Positions 12,297-19,846 of a DNA stretch of 33,292 bases are shown one piece after another. The stretch is taken from NCBI GenBank assembly GCA_018820765.1, contig JAHJNN010000010.1:78183-111474 (forward strand). The letters run 5' to 3'. The notes beneath the pieces are model-generated. The model was not told where the DNA came from. It did not search any database and worked only from the letters and a program-made list of their open reading frames with translations. A program made the translations under genes and the position numbers. Every line of letters begins with the position of its first letter. The stretch's first letter is position 1. Origin of the DNA: Gammaproteobacteria bacterium (GTDB lineage: Bacteria; Pseudomonadota; Gammaproteobacteria; Burkholderiales; Thiobacillaceae).

Positions 12297-12359
12297 TCCT
12301 GCGCCCGCAGGCTGGCGATGTGCAACTAACCCCGTCTTCACCGACGGACTGAAGGTTTT
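12297..12359 (+). promoter_or_regulatory. rpsA leader with small hairpins
   Basis: The 84-base gap between cmk and rpsA holds a hairpin cctgc-gccc-gcagg (12299-12312). A second weak pairing cttca/tgaag runs up to the ribosome site gaagg (12351-12355). S1 is known to control its own translation through a structured leader in E. coli, so this could serve the same role, but the resemblance is only positional. Confidence 0.3.
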
Positions 12360-14081
12360 ATGTCTACTGCTACCGCTACTTCCGCCCCCGCTTCCATGGA
12401 AAGCTTTGCCGCCCTGTTCGAGGAGTCCCTTGAGCATCAGGAAATGCGCCAGGGCGAGGTCATCACTGCCGAAATCGTCGGTATCGACCACAATTTCGTC
12501 ACGGTGAACGCCGGCCTCAAATCCGAGAGCCTGATCCCCGTCGAAGAATTCAAGAACGACCTGGGCGAAATCGAAGCCAAGGTCGGCGATTTCGTGTCGG
12601 TCGCCATCGAGTCGATCGAAGACGGCTTCGGCGCCACCAAGCTGTCGCGCGAGCGCGCCAAGAAGCTGGCTGCGTGGCTGGATCTGGAAGCCGCGATGAA
12701 CGAAGGCCGGATCGTCACCGGCATGGTGCAGGGCAAGGTCAAGGGCGGTCTGACGGTGCTGGTGGGCGGCCTGCGTGCCTTCCTGCCGGGTTCGCTGGTC
12801 GACATGCGTCCGGTCAAGGACACCACGCCCTACGAATACAAGGAAATGGAATTCAAGGTCATCAAGCTCGACCGCAAGCGCAACAACGTCGTCGTGTCGC
12901 GCCGTGCCGTGCTGGAAGAGACCATGGGTGCCGACCGCGAAGCGATGATGGAGAACCTGAAGGAAGGCTCCATCGTCAAGGGCGTGGTCAAGAACATCAC
13001 CGACTACGGCGCGTTCGTGGACCTGGGCGGCATCGATGGCCTGCTGCACATCACCGACATGGCCTGGCGCCGCGTCAAGCACCCGTCCGAAGTGGTGCAT
13101 GTCGGCCAGGAACTCGAAGCCAAGATCCTGCGCTACGACACCGAGAAGAACCGCGTGTCCCTCGGCATCAAGCAGCTGGGTGACGATCCGTGGGTCGGCA
13201 TCGCACGCCGCTACCCGCAGGGCACCCGCATGTTCGGCAAGGTCGCGAACCTGACCGACTATGGCGCGTTCGTCGAAATCGAAGAGGGCATCGAAGGCCT
13301 GGTGCACGTCTCCGAAATGGACTGGACCAACAAGAACGTCAGCCCCTCCAAGATCGTGCAGCTGGGTGACGAAGTCGAAGTCATGGTGCTCGACATCGAC
13401 GAAGACAAGCGCCGCATCTCGCTGGGCATGAAGCAGTGCAAGTCGAACCCGTGGGAAGACTTCTCGATGAACCACAAGAAGGGCGACAAGGTCAGCGGCG
13501 CGATCAAGTCGATCACCGACTTCGGCGTGTTCATCGGCCTGCCGGGCGGCATCGACGGCCTGGTTCACCTGTCCGACCTGTCGTGGAACGTCCCCGGCGA
13601 AGAAGCCGTGCGCAATTTCCGCAAGGGCCAGGACGTCGAGGCCGTGGTGCTCGGCATCGATCTCGAGCGCGAGCGCATTTCGCTCGGCATCAAGCAGCTC
13701 GAAGGCGATCCGCTGACCAGCTTCGCGACCGGCCACGAGAAGGGCAGCATCGTCAAGGGCACCATCAAGACCGTGGAAGCCAAGGGTGCCACCGTGCAGC
13801 TGGACAGCGACATGGAAGGTTACCTGCGCGCATCCGAAGTCTCGCGTGATCGCGTCGAAGACATGCGCAGCCACTTCAAGGAAGGCGACGAAATCGAAGC
13901 CATGATCATCAACGTCGACCGCAAGAACCGCGTGATCAACCTGTCGATCAAGGCCAAGGACATGACCGAGCAGGATTCCGCGATGAAGAAATTCGCCGCC
14001 GAATCCGCAGCGGCCGCCAGCGGTTCGACCAACCTCGGCGCGCTGCTGAAAGCCAAGCTCGACAACAAGAACGCCGAGTAA
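12360..14081 (+). CDS. rpsA: 30S ribosomal protein S1
   Basis: This 573-residue protein is full length and has six S1 (OB-fold) RNA-binding repeats. Repeats 3-6 are easy to see by recurring patterns such as [44 protein letters not shown] and [22 protein letters not shown]. Repeats 1-2 bind the ribosome, and 3-6 bind mRNA upstream of the start codon. The N-terminus begins with a short Ser/Thr/Ala-rich lead ([11 protein letters not shown]) before [11 protein letters not shown], where E. coli S1 starts. ihfB follows after 3 bases, as in many Proteobacteria. Confidence 0.98.
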   Translation: MSTATATSAPASMESFAALFEESLEHQEMRQGEVITAEIVGIDHNFVTVNAGLKSESLIPVEEFKNDLGEIEAKVGDFVSVAIESIEDGFGATKLSRERAKKLAAWLDLEAAMNEGRIVTGMVQGKVKGGLTVLVGGLRAFLPGSLVDMRPVKDTTPYEYKEMEFKVIKLDRKRNNVVVSRRAVLEETMGADREAMMENLKEGSIVKGVVKNITDYGAFVDLGGIDGLLHITDMAWRRVKHPSEVVHVGQELEAKILRYDTEKNRVSLGIKQLGDDPWVGIARRYPQGTRMFGKVANLTDYGAFVEIEEGIEGLVHVSEMDWTNKNVSPSKIVQLGDEVEVMVLDIDEDKRRISLGMKQCKSNPWEDFSMNHKKGDKVSGAIKSITDFGVFIGLPGGIDGLVHLSDLSWNVPGEEAVRNFRKGQDVEAVVLGIDLERERISLGIKQLEGDPLTSFATGHEKGSIVKGTIKTVEAKGATVQLDSDMEGYLRASEVSRDRVEDMRSHFKEGDEIEAMIINVDRKNRVINLSIKAKDMTEQDSAMKKFAAESAAAASGSTNLGALLKAKLDNKNAE

Positions 14082-14084
14082 GTC

Positions 14085-14369
14085 ATGACCAAGTCCGAGT
14101 TGATTGCTCAACTGGCGGCGCGGCATTCGCAATTTTCGGTTGCGGATATCGAGATGGCGGTGAAAACGATCCTCGACGCGCTGGCGAAAAACCTGTCGCG
14201 CGGCGAGCGCATCGAAATCCGCGGCTTCGGCAGTTTCAGCCTGAGCTTCCGTCCCGCCCGTCTTGGGCGTAACCCCAAGTCGGGCGAGCGCGTCCAGGTG
14301 CCCGCCAAGTATGTGCCGCATTTCAAGGCGGGCAAGGAACTGCGCGATCGGGTGGATTTCCCGCTTTGA
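14085..14369 (+). CDS. ihfB: Integration host factor subunit beta
   Basis: This 94-residue HU/IHF-family DNA-bending protein forms a heterodimer with IhfA. It starts [19 protein letters not shown] and has the family signature around [20 protein letters not shown]. The DNA-arm segment [30 protein letters not shown] contains the intercalating Pro. Sequence and position behind rpsA both indicate the beta subunit rather than HU or IhfA. Structured RNA and a strong terminator follow. Confidence 0.97.
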   Translation: MTKSELIAQLAARHSQFSVADIEMAVKTILDALAKNLSRGERIEIRGFGSFSLSFRPARLGRNPKSGERVQVPAKYVPHFKAGKELRDRVDFPL

Positions 14370-14370
14370 G

Positions 14371-14454
14371 CGTGGTTGTTGACGCTTCAGCGTCTTTACA
14401 ACCACGGCCTGCCCCTCGCGGGTAGAGTAGCAGGCAAGGACAGCAAGACCCAAT
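14371..14454 (+). ncRNA. Candidate structured RNA in the ihfB 3' region
   Basis: Two helices precede the terminator. The first is a long nested stem: gtggttgt (14372-14379) pairs with acaaccac (14398-14405), and inside it gacgc-ttca-gcgtc (14381-14394) forms an inner hairpin. The second joins gcctgc with gcaggc around a ccc-tcgc-ggg inner hairpin (about 14407-14435). Together with the terminator this makes a compact multi-helix RNA of about 110 bases. It may be a 3' UTR-derived small RNA, an mRNA stabiliser or an attenuator. No known family was recognised. Confidence 0.4.
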
Positions 14455-14484
14455 AAACGGCGCCGCAAGGCGCCGTTTTCTTTG
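14455..14484 (+). terminator. Rho-independent terminator after ihfB
   Basis: A 10-base-pair stem aaacggcgcc (14455-14464) and ggcgccgttt (14469-14478) closes a GCAA tetraloop. It is followed by a T-rich tract (ttttcttt). It ends the rpsA-ihfB transcript. Confidence 0.9.
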
Positions 14485-14509
14485 GCGATTGGCCGCGCGC
14501 GGGTAAAAT
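14482..14509 (+). promoter_or_regulatory. Promoter of lapA-lapB
   Basis: A -35-like TTGGCG (14482-14487) and a -10 TAAAAT (14504-14509) are separated by 16 bases, about 24 bases before the lapA ATG. They lie just after the ihfB terminator, so lapA probably starts a new transcript. Confidence 0.5.
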
Positions 14510-14533
14510 GCCGCAATATCCTGGCGCACAAAC

Positions 14534-14824
14534 ATGAAAACGTTCACGCACTATCTGGGCCTGCTGGCGAAATTGCTGGTGTTTCTGCTGGTGTTGGGTT
14601 TTGCGCTCAAAAACAGCCATTCCGTGATTTTCTATTCCTACCTGGGCTATCTGTGGCAGGCGCCCCTGATCGTCATGCTGGGACTGGCCTTCGTACTGGG
14701 CGCCCTGACCGGCTTGCTGGCCCTGTTGCCGACCCTGTTCCGGCTGCGGCGTGAAGCGGCGAAAAAGCCCCAGCCGCCAGAGGCCGATACGATCACGCAC
14801 ACCACCGACATGCCCGCCGTCTAG
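14534..14824 (+). CDS. lapA: LPS assembly protein A (LapA/DUF1049 membrane protein)
   Basis: This 96-residue protein has two membrane segments (about 9-28 and 42-66) separated by a short NSHSVIFYSYLGYLWQ loop. It has a charged cytoplasmic tail, the LapA/YciS architecture. In E. coli LapA works with LapB to tune LpxC proteolysis and hence LPS amount. It lies between ihfB and lapB as in many Proteobacteria. It is not the giant LapA adhesin. Its stop is directly followed by a MITE-like element that separates it from lapB. Confidence 0.9.
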   Translation: MKTFTHYLGLLAKLLVFLLVLGFALKNSHSVIFYSYLGYLWQAPLIVMLGLAFVLGALTGLLALLPTLFRLRREAAKKPQPPEADTITHTTDMPAV

Positions 14825-14826
14825 CT

Positions 14827-15066
14827 AATCCTAGAAACCACAGTTGACCGCTTATGACTTCATGGAATGCAGTATGAACTCTGGCCTTTTCGCCTTCGGT
14901 CAGAGTCACCGGCAGGGTAAGTCCGCTACGCACCCGCTGGCACGCCCGATCGCCTGCCTGCCTTTGTCGCTCGTCGTTGCAGGCATTAGCCTGCTGTCTC
15001 CTCGCTTCGCGCCAGACACGCGCTCAGACGCACCATCGGGCGCGTCCAACTGCGGTTCCTAGGATT
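14827..15066. mobile_element. MITE-like element with imperfect terminal inverted repeats, between lapA and lapB
   Basis: The left end (14827-14851) and the right end (15042-15066) are inverted copies matching at 21 of 25 positions. Three of the four differences are A/G changes. Each end reads AATCCTAGRAACCRCAGTTG on its own strand. A TA dinucleotide lies at both outer edges (14826-14827 and 15066-15067), as expected for IS630/mariner-type target duplication. The interior codes for no convincing protein and holds hairpins such as gcaggc-atta-gcctgc (14979-14994) and actctg/cagagt. The element ends at the lapB ATG and supplies the AGGA before it. No transposase is present. Confidence 0.7.
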
Positions 15067-16233
15067 ATGGAATTCGAGTTCTGGTGGCTGCTGGCCTTCC
15101 CCCTGTTTTTCGTGCTGGGCTGGCTGGCGGCGCGGGTCGACATCCGACAGGTGATTACCGAATCGCGCGCGTTGCCCAATTCCTATTTCCGCGGGCTGAA
15201 CTTCCTGCTCAACGAGCAGCCCGACAAGGCCATCGAGGCCTTTCTCGAAGTCGTCAAACTCGAACCCGAAACCATCGACCTGCACTTTGCGCTGGGCGGC
15301 ATGTTTCGCCGCCGCGGCGAGATCGACCGCGCCATCCGCATGCACGAAAACCTGCTGGAGCGCGAAGGCCTGGCCGAGGATCAGCGTCTGCGCGCGATGA
15401 GCGAACTGGGCCAGGATTACCTCAAGGCCGGTCTGCTCGACCGCGCCGAGCAGGTGTTCGGCAAGCTGCTGGAAACCCCGCAGCATGGCCTGGCGCGTAC
15501 CTACCTGCTGGAAATCTACGTGCAGGAAAAGGACTGGAAGAAGGCCATCGACGCCGCGCGCCTGCTGGAAAAGGACACCAGCAAGCCGCTCAATGCCGAC
15601 ATCGCCCACTTTCATTGCGAGCTGGCGCTGCTGGAAGCGGCGAAGGGCAATCCCGACGCCGCAGCAGCGCATCTGCAGCAGGCGCTGTCGGCCAACCGAC
15701 AGTCGGTGCGCGCCAACCTGATGGCGGGCGACCTCGACGCCGCGGCAGGGCGGCACGAGGCCGCGATTGCCGACTGGCGCCTGGTCGAAACGCAGAGCGC
15801 GGCGCACATGGCGCTGGTGGTCGATCGCGTGCTCGGCAGCTATCGCCAGCTGGGTCAGCTGGCGGAAGGCGTGCTGTGGCTGCGTGCGCTGTTTGCCAGG
15901 CAGCCGTCGCAGGACGTGTTCAATGCCTTGTATCTCGCGGTCTCCGAAGCCGAAGGCGCGGTGGCCGCCAGCCAGCTGGCGCGCGAGGAGCTGCGCCGCA
16001 ATCCCAGCCTGCGCACCCTGGATCGCCTGCTGGAAGCGCAGCTCATCAATGCCGAGCCCGACGAACGCGAATTGCTGCAAGTGGAAAAAAGCCTGGTGGC
16101 GTCGCACAGCCAGCGCATGATGCGCTACCAGTGCGGCAGCTGCGGCTTCAAGGCCAAACAGTTCTTCTGGCGCTGCCCGGCGTGCGGCCGGTGGGACAGT
16201 TTCGATCCCGAGCGGCGCGAGGGGGAGAACTGA
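15067..16233 (+). CDS. lapB: LPS assembly protein B (LapB/YciM)
   Basis: This 388-residue protein has an N-terminal membrane anchor ([20 protein letters not shown]). A TPR array follows from about residue 35 to 340. The C-terminal rubredoxin-like metal site is [26 protein letters not shown], with four Cys. LapB acts with FtsH to regulate LpxC degradation and so LPS synthesis. I chose the ATG at 15067 because the membrane anchor begins there, as in E. coli LapB. The upstream in-frame extension belongs to the MITE-like element. Only AGGA, 2 bases from the ATG, is available as a ribosome site, so expression may have been altered by the insertion. Confidence 0.95.
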   Translation: MEFEFWWLLAFPLFFVLGWLAARVDIRQVITESRALPNSYFRGLNFLLNEQPDKAIEAFLEVVKLEPETIDLHFALGGMFRRRGEIDRAIRMHENLLEREGLAEDQRLRAMSELGQDYLKAGLLDRAEQVFGKLLETPQHGLARTYLLEIYVQEKDWKKAIDAARLLEKDTSKPLNADIAHFHCELALLEAAKGNPDAAAAHLQQALSANRQSVRANLMAGDLDAAAGRHEAAIADWRLVETQSAAHMALVVDRVLGSYRQLGQLAEGVLWLRALFARQPSQDVFNALYLAVSEAEGAVAASQLAREELRRNPSLRTLDRLLEAQLINAEPDERELLQVEKSLVASHSQRMMRYQCGSCGFKAKQFFWRCPACGRWDSFDPERREGEN

Positions 16234-16261
16234 TGCAAGGTGCAAGTTACAAGTTGCAAGG
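16234..16261. repeat. Four-copy heptamer tandem repeat upstream of pyrF
   Basis: Four 7-base units directly follow the lapB stop: tgcaagg, tgcaagt, tacaagt, tgcaagg. The last unit plus the next base makes AAGGA (16258-16262), the likely Shine-Dalgarno of pyrF. It is a different heptamer from the one in cmk. Confidence 0.75.
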
Positions 16262-16267
16262 ACCGTG

Positions 16268-16966
16268 GTGAATTCGACAAAAATTATCGTGGCGCTGGAT
16301 TATGCCGATGCGGCCTCCGCGCTGGCGCTGGTGGAGCGGCTGGATCCCGCGCTATGCCGGCTCAAGGTGGGCAAGGAACTGTTCACCGCGGCGGGGCCGG
16401 AACTGGTGCGCGCGCTGGTTGCGCGCGGCTTCGAGGTTTTCCTCGACCTGAAATTCCACGACATCCCCAACACCGTGGCGGCCGCGTGCCGCGCAGCGGC
16501 GGGGCTGGGGGTGTGGATGATGAACGTCCATGCGTCGGGCGGCCGCCGCATGATGACGGCGGCGCAGGAGGCGCTGGCGGACCTGCCGCAGCGGCCGTTG
16601 CTGATTGCGGTGACGGTGCTGACCAGCATGAGCGCGGAGGATCTGGGTGAGGTCGGGGTGGCCGATGCGCCGGCCGACCAGGTGCTGCGGCTGGCGCGAC
16701 TGACACAGGCCTGCAAACTCGATGGCGTAGTGTGCTCGGCGCAGGAGGCTGGCATGCTGCGCGCCGATCTGGGCCATGATTTTCGCCTGGTGACGCCGGG
16801 GATTCGTCCCGCTGGTGCCGAAGTGGGCGACCAGCGTCGTGTGATGACCCCGGCGGAAGCCTTGCGTGTCGGCGCCACCGACCTGGTGATCGGCCGGCCG
16901 ATCACGGCCGCGCCCGATCCGCTGGCCGCGCTCAAACAGATTCAGTCCGACATACAGAATTCTTAG
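16268..16966 (+). CDS. pyrF: Orotidine 5'-phosphate decarboxylase
   Basis: This protein of about 232 residues has the catalytic Lys/Asp segment [25 protein letters not shown] and the late TPGIRP and VIGRPIT phosphate-binding segments are also present. It makes UMP from OMP, the last step of pyrimidine synthesis. Two consecutive GTG codons (16265 and 16268) can start it. I prefer 16268 because it lies 5 bases after AAGGA, while 16265 is only 2 away. That ribosome site is formed by the heptamer repeat. The gene follows lapB closely, a conserved pairing. Confidence 0.95.
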   Translation: MNSTKIIVALDYADAASALALVERLDPALCRLKVGKELFTAAGPELVRALVARGFEVFLDLKFHDIPNTVAAACRAAAGLGVWMMNVHASGGRRMMTAAQEALADLPQRPLLIAVTVLTSMSAEDLGEVGVADAPADQVLRLARLTQACKLDGVVCSAQEAGMLRADLGHDFRLVTPGIRPAGAEVGDQRRVMTPAEALRVGATDLVIGRPITAAPDPLAALKQIQSDIQNS

Positions 16967-16978
16967 GGAGAAGACGCT

Positions 16979-18301
16979 TTGAAAATCACGGTCATTGGAA
17001 CGGGCTATGTGGGCCTGGTGACGGGAACTTGCCTGGCGGAAGTCGGCAACGAAGTGCTGTGCCTGGACGTCGATCCGGCCAAGATCGAAACGTTGAAAGC
17101 CGGCGGCATCCCGATCTACGAGCCGGGTCTGGAAGACATGGTCAAGCGCAACGTCGCCGCCGGCCGGCTGCATTTCACCACCGATATCGAGGAATCGGTG
17201 AAATTCGGCCAGATCCAGTTCATCGCCGTCGGCACCCCGCCGGACGAGGATGGCTCGGCCGACCTGCAATACGTGGTGGCCGCCGCGCGCAACATCGGCC
17301 GTCACATGACCGACTACAAGCTGGTGGTCGACAAGTCGACCGTGCCGGTGGGCACGGCCGACAAGGTGAAGGCGGCGCTCGCGGAAGAGCTCGCCAAGCG
17401 CGGTGTCGCAATCGAATTCAACGTCGCCTCCAACCCGGAATTTCTGAAAGAGGGCGCCGCGGTGGACGACTTCATGAAGCCCGACCGCATCGTGATCGGC
17501 ACCGACAGCGAGCGCGCCACCCAGCTGCTGCGCCAGCTCTACGCGCCGTTCCAGCGAAACCACGACCGCCTGACGGTGATGGACGTGAAGAGCGCCGAAC
17601 TCACCAAATACGCCGCCAACGCCATGCTGGCAACGCGCATTTCCTTCATGAACGAACTCGCCGTGCTGGCCGAGAAACTCGGCGCCGACATCGAGCAGGT
17701 GCGTCACGGCATCGGCTCCGACCCGCGCATCGGCTACCACTTCCTGTATGCCGGCTGCGGCTACGGTGGCTCGTGCTTCCCCAAGGACGTGCAGGCGCTG
17801 CGCCGCACCGGCCAGGAAAACGGTATTCCGCTGCGCGTGCTCGACGCAGTGGAAGAAGCCAACGATGCGCAGAAGCAGATCCTGGTCAACAAACTGACCG
17901 CCAAGCTGGGCAAAGACCTCAAGGGCAAGCGCTTCGCCATGTGGGGTCTCGCGTTCAAGCCCAACACCGACGACATGCGCGAGGCGCCCAGCCGCAGCAT
18001 GCTGGAAGCGCTGTGGGCGATGGGCGCGAGCGTGTCGGCCTACGATCCGGCGGCGATGGAGGAAACCCGCCGCATCTACGGCGAGCGCGCCGACCTGCTG
18101 CTGGTCGACAGCCCGATGGACGCGCTGAAGGGCGCCGATGCGCTCTTGATCGTCACCGAATGGAAAGTGTTCCGCAGCCCCAATTTCGACACCATGAAAG
18201 CGCTGCTGAAAGCCCCGCTGGTGTTCGACGGCCGCAACCTCTACGAGCCGCAGGCGATGCGCGAGATGGGCTTCGATTATTTGCCGATCGGACGCCAGTA
18301 G
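16979..18301 (+). CDS. ugd: UDP-glucose 6-dehydrogenase
   Basis: This 440-residue protein oxidises UDP-glucose to UDP-glucuronate for surface polysaccharide or lipid A modification. The NAD-binding [10 protein letters not shown] is at residues 7-16. Conserved DKSTVPVGT and SNPEFLKEG segments are present. The catalytic cysteine is C266 in [10 protein letters not shown]. Translation appears to start at TTG (16979), preceded by GGGAG at a normal distance. The sequence from there ([14 protein letters not shown]) is exactly where the family begins. It is 12 bases after pyrF and 1 base before cysM, so probably part of one transcript. Confidence 0.95.
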   Translation: MKITVIGTGYVGLVTGTCLAEVGNEVLCLDVDPAKIETLKAGGIPIYEPGLEDMVKRNVAAGRLHFTTDIEESVKFGQIQFIAVGTPPDEDGSADLQYVVAAARNIGRHMTDYKLVVDKSTVPVGTADKVKAALAEELAKRGVAIEFNVASNPEFLKEGAAVDDFMKPDRIVIGTDSERATQLLRQLYAPFQRNHDRLTVMDVKSAELTKYAANAMLATRISFMNELAVLAEKLGADIEQVRHGIGSDPRIGYHFLYAGCGYGGSCFPKDVQALRRTGQENGIPLRVLDAVEEANDAQKQILVNKLTAKLGKDLKGKRFAMWGLAFKPNTDDMREAPSRSMLEALWAMGASVSAYDPAAMEETRRIYGERADLLLVDSPMDALKGADALLIVTEWKVFRSPNFDTMKALLKAPLVFDGRNLYEPQAMREMGFDYLPIGRQ

Positions 18302-18302
18302 C

Positions 18303-19190
18303 ATGTACAAGACCATCGAAGACTGTGTCGGAAACACCCCGCTGGTGCGCCTCAAGCGCATGCCGGGTGAGACGACGAACACCGTGCTGGTCAAGCTGGA
18401 AGGCAACAACCCGGCCGGCTCGGTGAAGGACCGCCCGGCGCTGTCGATGATCGAGCGCGCCGAGGCGCGCGGCGAGATCAAGCCGGGCGATACGCTGATC
18501 GAAGCCACCAGCGGCAACACCGGCATCGCGCTCGCGATGGCAGCGGCGATGCGCGGCTACAAGATGATCCTCGTCATGCCCGAGCACCTGTCGATCGAGC
18601 GGCGCCAGACCATGCGCGCCTTCGGCGCCGAACTGCAGCTGGTCAGCAAGGAAGCCGGCATGGAAGGCGCGCGCGACTTGGCGCTTGCGATGGAAAAGCA
18701 GGGCATCGGCAAGATCCTCGACCAGTTCGCCAACCCCGACAATCCGGAGGCGCACTACCGCACCACCGGACCGGAAATCTGGCGCGACACCCAGGGCAGG
18801 ATCACCCATTTTGTTTCCAGCATGGGCACCACCGGCACCATCATGGGCTGCTCGCGCTACCTCAAGGAACAGAACCCCGCCATCCAGATCGTCGGCGTGC
18901 AGCCGACCGAAGGCTCGCAGATTCCCGGCATCCGCAAATGGCCGGATGAATACGTGCCGAAGATCTGCGACTACGACCGCGTCGACCGCATGATCTACGT
19001 CAGCCAGCAGGACGCCGAGGAAACCACGCGGCGGATGGCGCGCGAGGAAGGCATCTTCGCCGGCATCTCGTCCGGCGGCGCGCTGTGGGCGGCACTGCAG
19101 CTGTCGAAGGAAGTCGAAAACGCCGTCATCGTCTCCATCGTGTGCGACCGCGGCGACCGCTATCTGTCCACCGGCGTATTCCCGGCATGA
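18303..19190 (+). CDS. cysM: Cysteine synthase B (O-acetylserine sulfhydrylase, thiosulfate-using type)
   Basis: This 295-residue fold-type-II PLP enzyme has the PLP lysine K42 in NPAGSVKDRPA. The substrate loop TSGNTG is at 69-74, and GTTGTIMG is the phosphate-binding segment. The sequence (YKTIEDCVGNTPLVRLKR and SSGGALWAAL) matches CysM rather than CysK, so thiosulfate as well as sulfide may be used. That would suit a sulfur-metabolising organism, but this is inference. It starts 1 base after ugd. A toxin-antitoxin operon follows. Confidence 0.94.
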   Translation: MYKTIEDCVGNTPLVRLKRMPGETTNTVLVKLEGNNPAGSVKDRPALSMIERAEARGEIKPGDTLIEATSGNTGIALAMAAAMRGYKMILVMPEHLSIERRQTMRAFGAELQLVSKEAGMEGARDLALAMEKQGIGKILDQFANPDNPEAHYRTTGPEIWRDTQGRITHFVSSMGTTGTIMGCSRYLKEQNPAIQIVGVQPTEGSQIPGIRKWPDEYVPKICDYDRVDRMIYVSQQDAEETTRRMAREEGIFAGISSGGALWAALQLSKEVENAVIVSIVCDRGDRYLSTGVFPA

Positions 19191-19191
19191 T

Positions 19192-19229
19192 TTGACGATG
19201 ATCCGCGGTGGTGATACTTTGGTGTCACC
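19192..19229 (+). promoter_or_regulatory. Promoter and palindromic operator of the toxin-antitoxin operon
   Basis: TTGACG (19192-19197) serves as -35, with GATACT (19213-19218) as a likely -10. An inverted repeat ggtgatac-tttg-gtgtcacc (19210-19229, one mismatch) overlaps the -10. This is where a ribbon-helix-helix antitoxin dimer would bind to repress its own operon. A strong AGGAGG (19238-19243) follows before the antitoxin ATG. Confidence 0.6.
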
Positions 19230-19248
19230 TCGTTGACAGGAGGCCGCC

Positions 19249-19530
19249 ATGGCTGCCACCACCACACTCAAACTGCCCGAACCGCTCAAGGCGCGGATTG
19301 TGCCGTTGGCCGAGGCGGCAGGTAAATCGCCCCACGCCTGGATGATCGAAGCGCTGGAAGAGCGTGTCGCGCAATCCGAGGCCTACGCCGCGTTCATGGC
19401 CGAGGCCCTGGAGGCCGACCGGCAAATGACCGAGACGGGCGAGGGATACGACGCGGACGAAGTACATGCTTATCTGAAAGCGGTTGTCGCAGGCAAAAAG
19501 CCTGAGTTCCCCAAGCCTGTAAAACTCTGA
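19249..19530 (+). CDS. Ribbon-helix-helix antitoxin (ParD/CopG-like)
   Basis: This 93-residue protein has an N-terminal ribbon-helix-helix DNA-binding part. The beta strand TTLKLPEPLKARIVPLAEAA is followed by GKSPHAWMIEALEERVAQSE. An acidic C-terminal tail (ADRQMTETGEGYDADEVHAYL) would wrap the toxin. It neutralises the downstream ParE-like toxin and should repress the operon through the upstream palindrome. An AGGAGG ribosome site lies 5 bases before the ATG. The toxin GTG comes 2 bases after the antitoxin stop. The family call rests on pattern and gene pair, and the exact subfamily is uncertain. Confidence 0.85.
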   Translation: MAATTTLKLPEPLKARIVPLAEAAGKSPHAWMIEALEERVAQSEAYAAFMAEALEADRQMTETGEGYDADEVHAYLKAVVAGKKPEFPKPVKL

Positions 19531-19532
19531 GC

Positions 19533-19820
19533 GTGGCAAAGCTACGCTACTCGGCGAGCGCAGCACACGATCTTGGTCGTCTCGCACGGTTCCTGCACGA
19601 AACAGATCCGCACGAAGCCGTCAAAACCATTCCGCTGATCGTATCCGCACTGGATATGCTTCGCCTGCATCCGAACATCGGCAGGCGCTGTGGAAATCAG
19701 GTGCGCGAACTGGTCATCTCGCGCGGGAAAACCGGATACGTCGCACTGTATCGCTACGACGAAATCCGCGACGTGGCGCGCGTGCTGGCAATCCGCCATC
19801 AGCGCGAAGTCGGCCTATAA
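19533..19820 (+). CDS. ParE/RelE-superfamily toxin
   Basis: This 95-residue protein has a GTG start and reads as a ParE-type fold. It has an N-terminal strand (KLRYSASAAHDLGRLARFL), two helices (ALDMLRLHPNIGRR) and C-terminal strands with RELVISRGKTGYVALYRYDE and VARVLAIRHQREVGL. ParE toxins poison gyrase and RelE relatives cut mRNA. The sequence alone does not decide which. It is coupled to the antitoxin (2-base gap) and lies between two housekeeping genes, cysM and radA, a typical place for chromosomal TA acquisition. Confidence 0.85.
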   Translation: MAKLRYSASAAHDLGRLARFLHETDPHEAVKTIPLIVSALDMLRLHPNIGRRCGNQVRELVISRGKTGYVALYRYDEIRDVARVLAIRHQREVGL

Positions 19821-19846
19821 ACACCCATGAATAAGCGCAACATCTG

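Noticed and set aside
12282..14531. 749-codon minus-strand frame opposite rpsA and ihfB
   Set aside because: It is a composition shadow of rpsA; the repeats in it merely mirror the S1 repeats.
14850..15041. Open frame through the lapA-lapB gap as a lapB N-terminal extension
   Set aside because: The translated extension lies within the MITE-like element, and the LapB membrane anchor begins at the ATG at 15067.
14534..16233. lapA/lapB considered as part of the adhesin Lap system
   Set aside because: These are the LPS-assembly proteins (DUF1049, and TPR plus rubredoxin-like), which share only the gene name with the LapA adhesin and LapB transporter.
16352..18526. 724-codon minus-strand frame across pyrF, ugd and cysM
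   Set aside because: All three plus-strand genes have complete catalytic motifs; the minus frame is a GC artefact.
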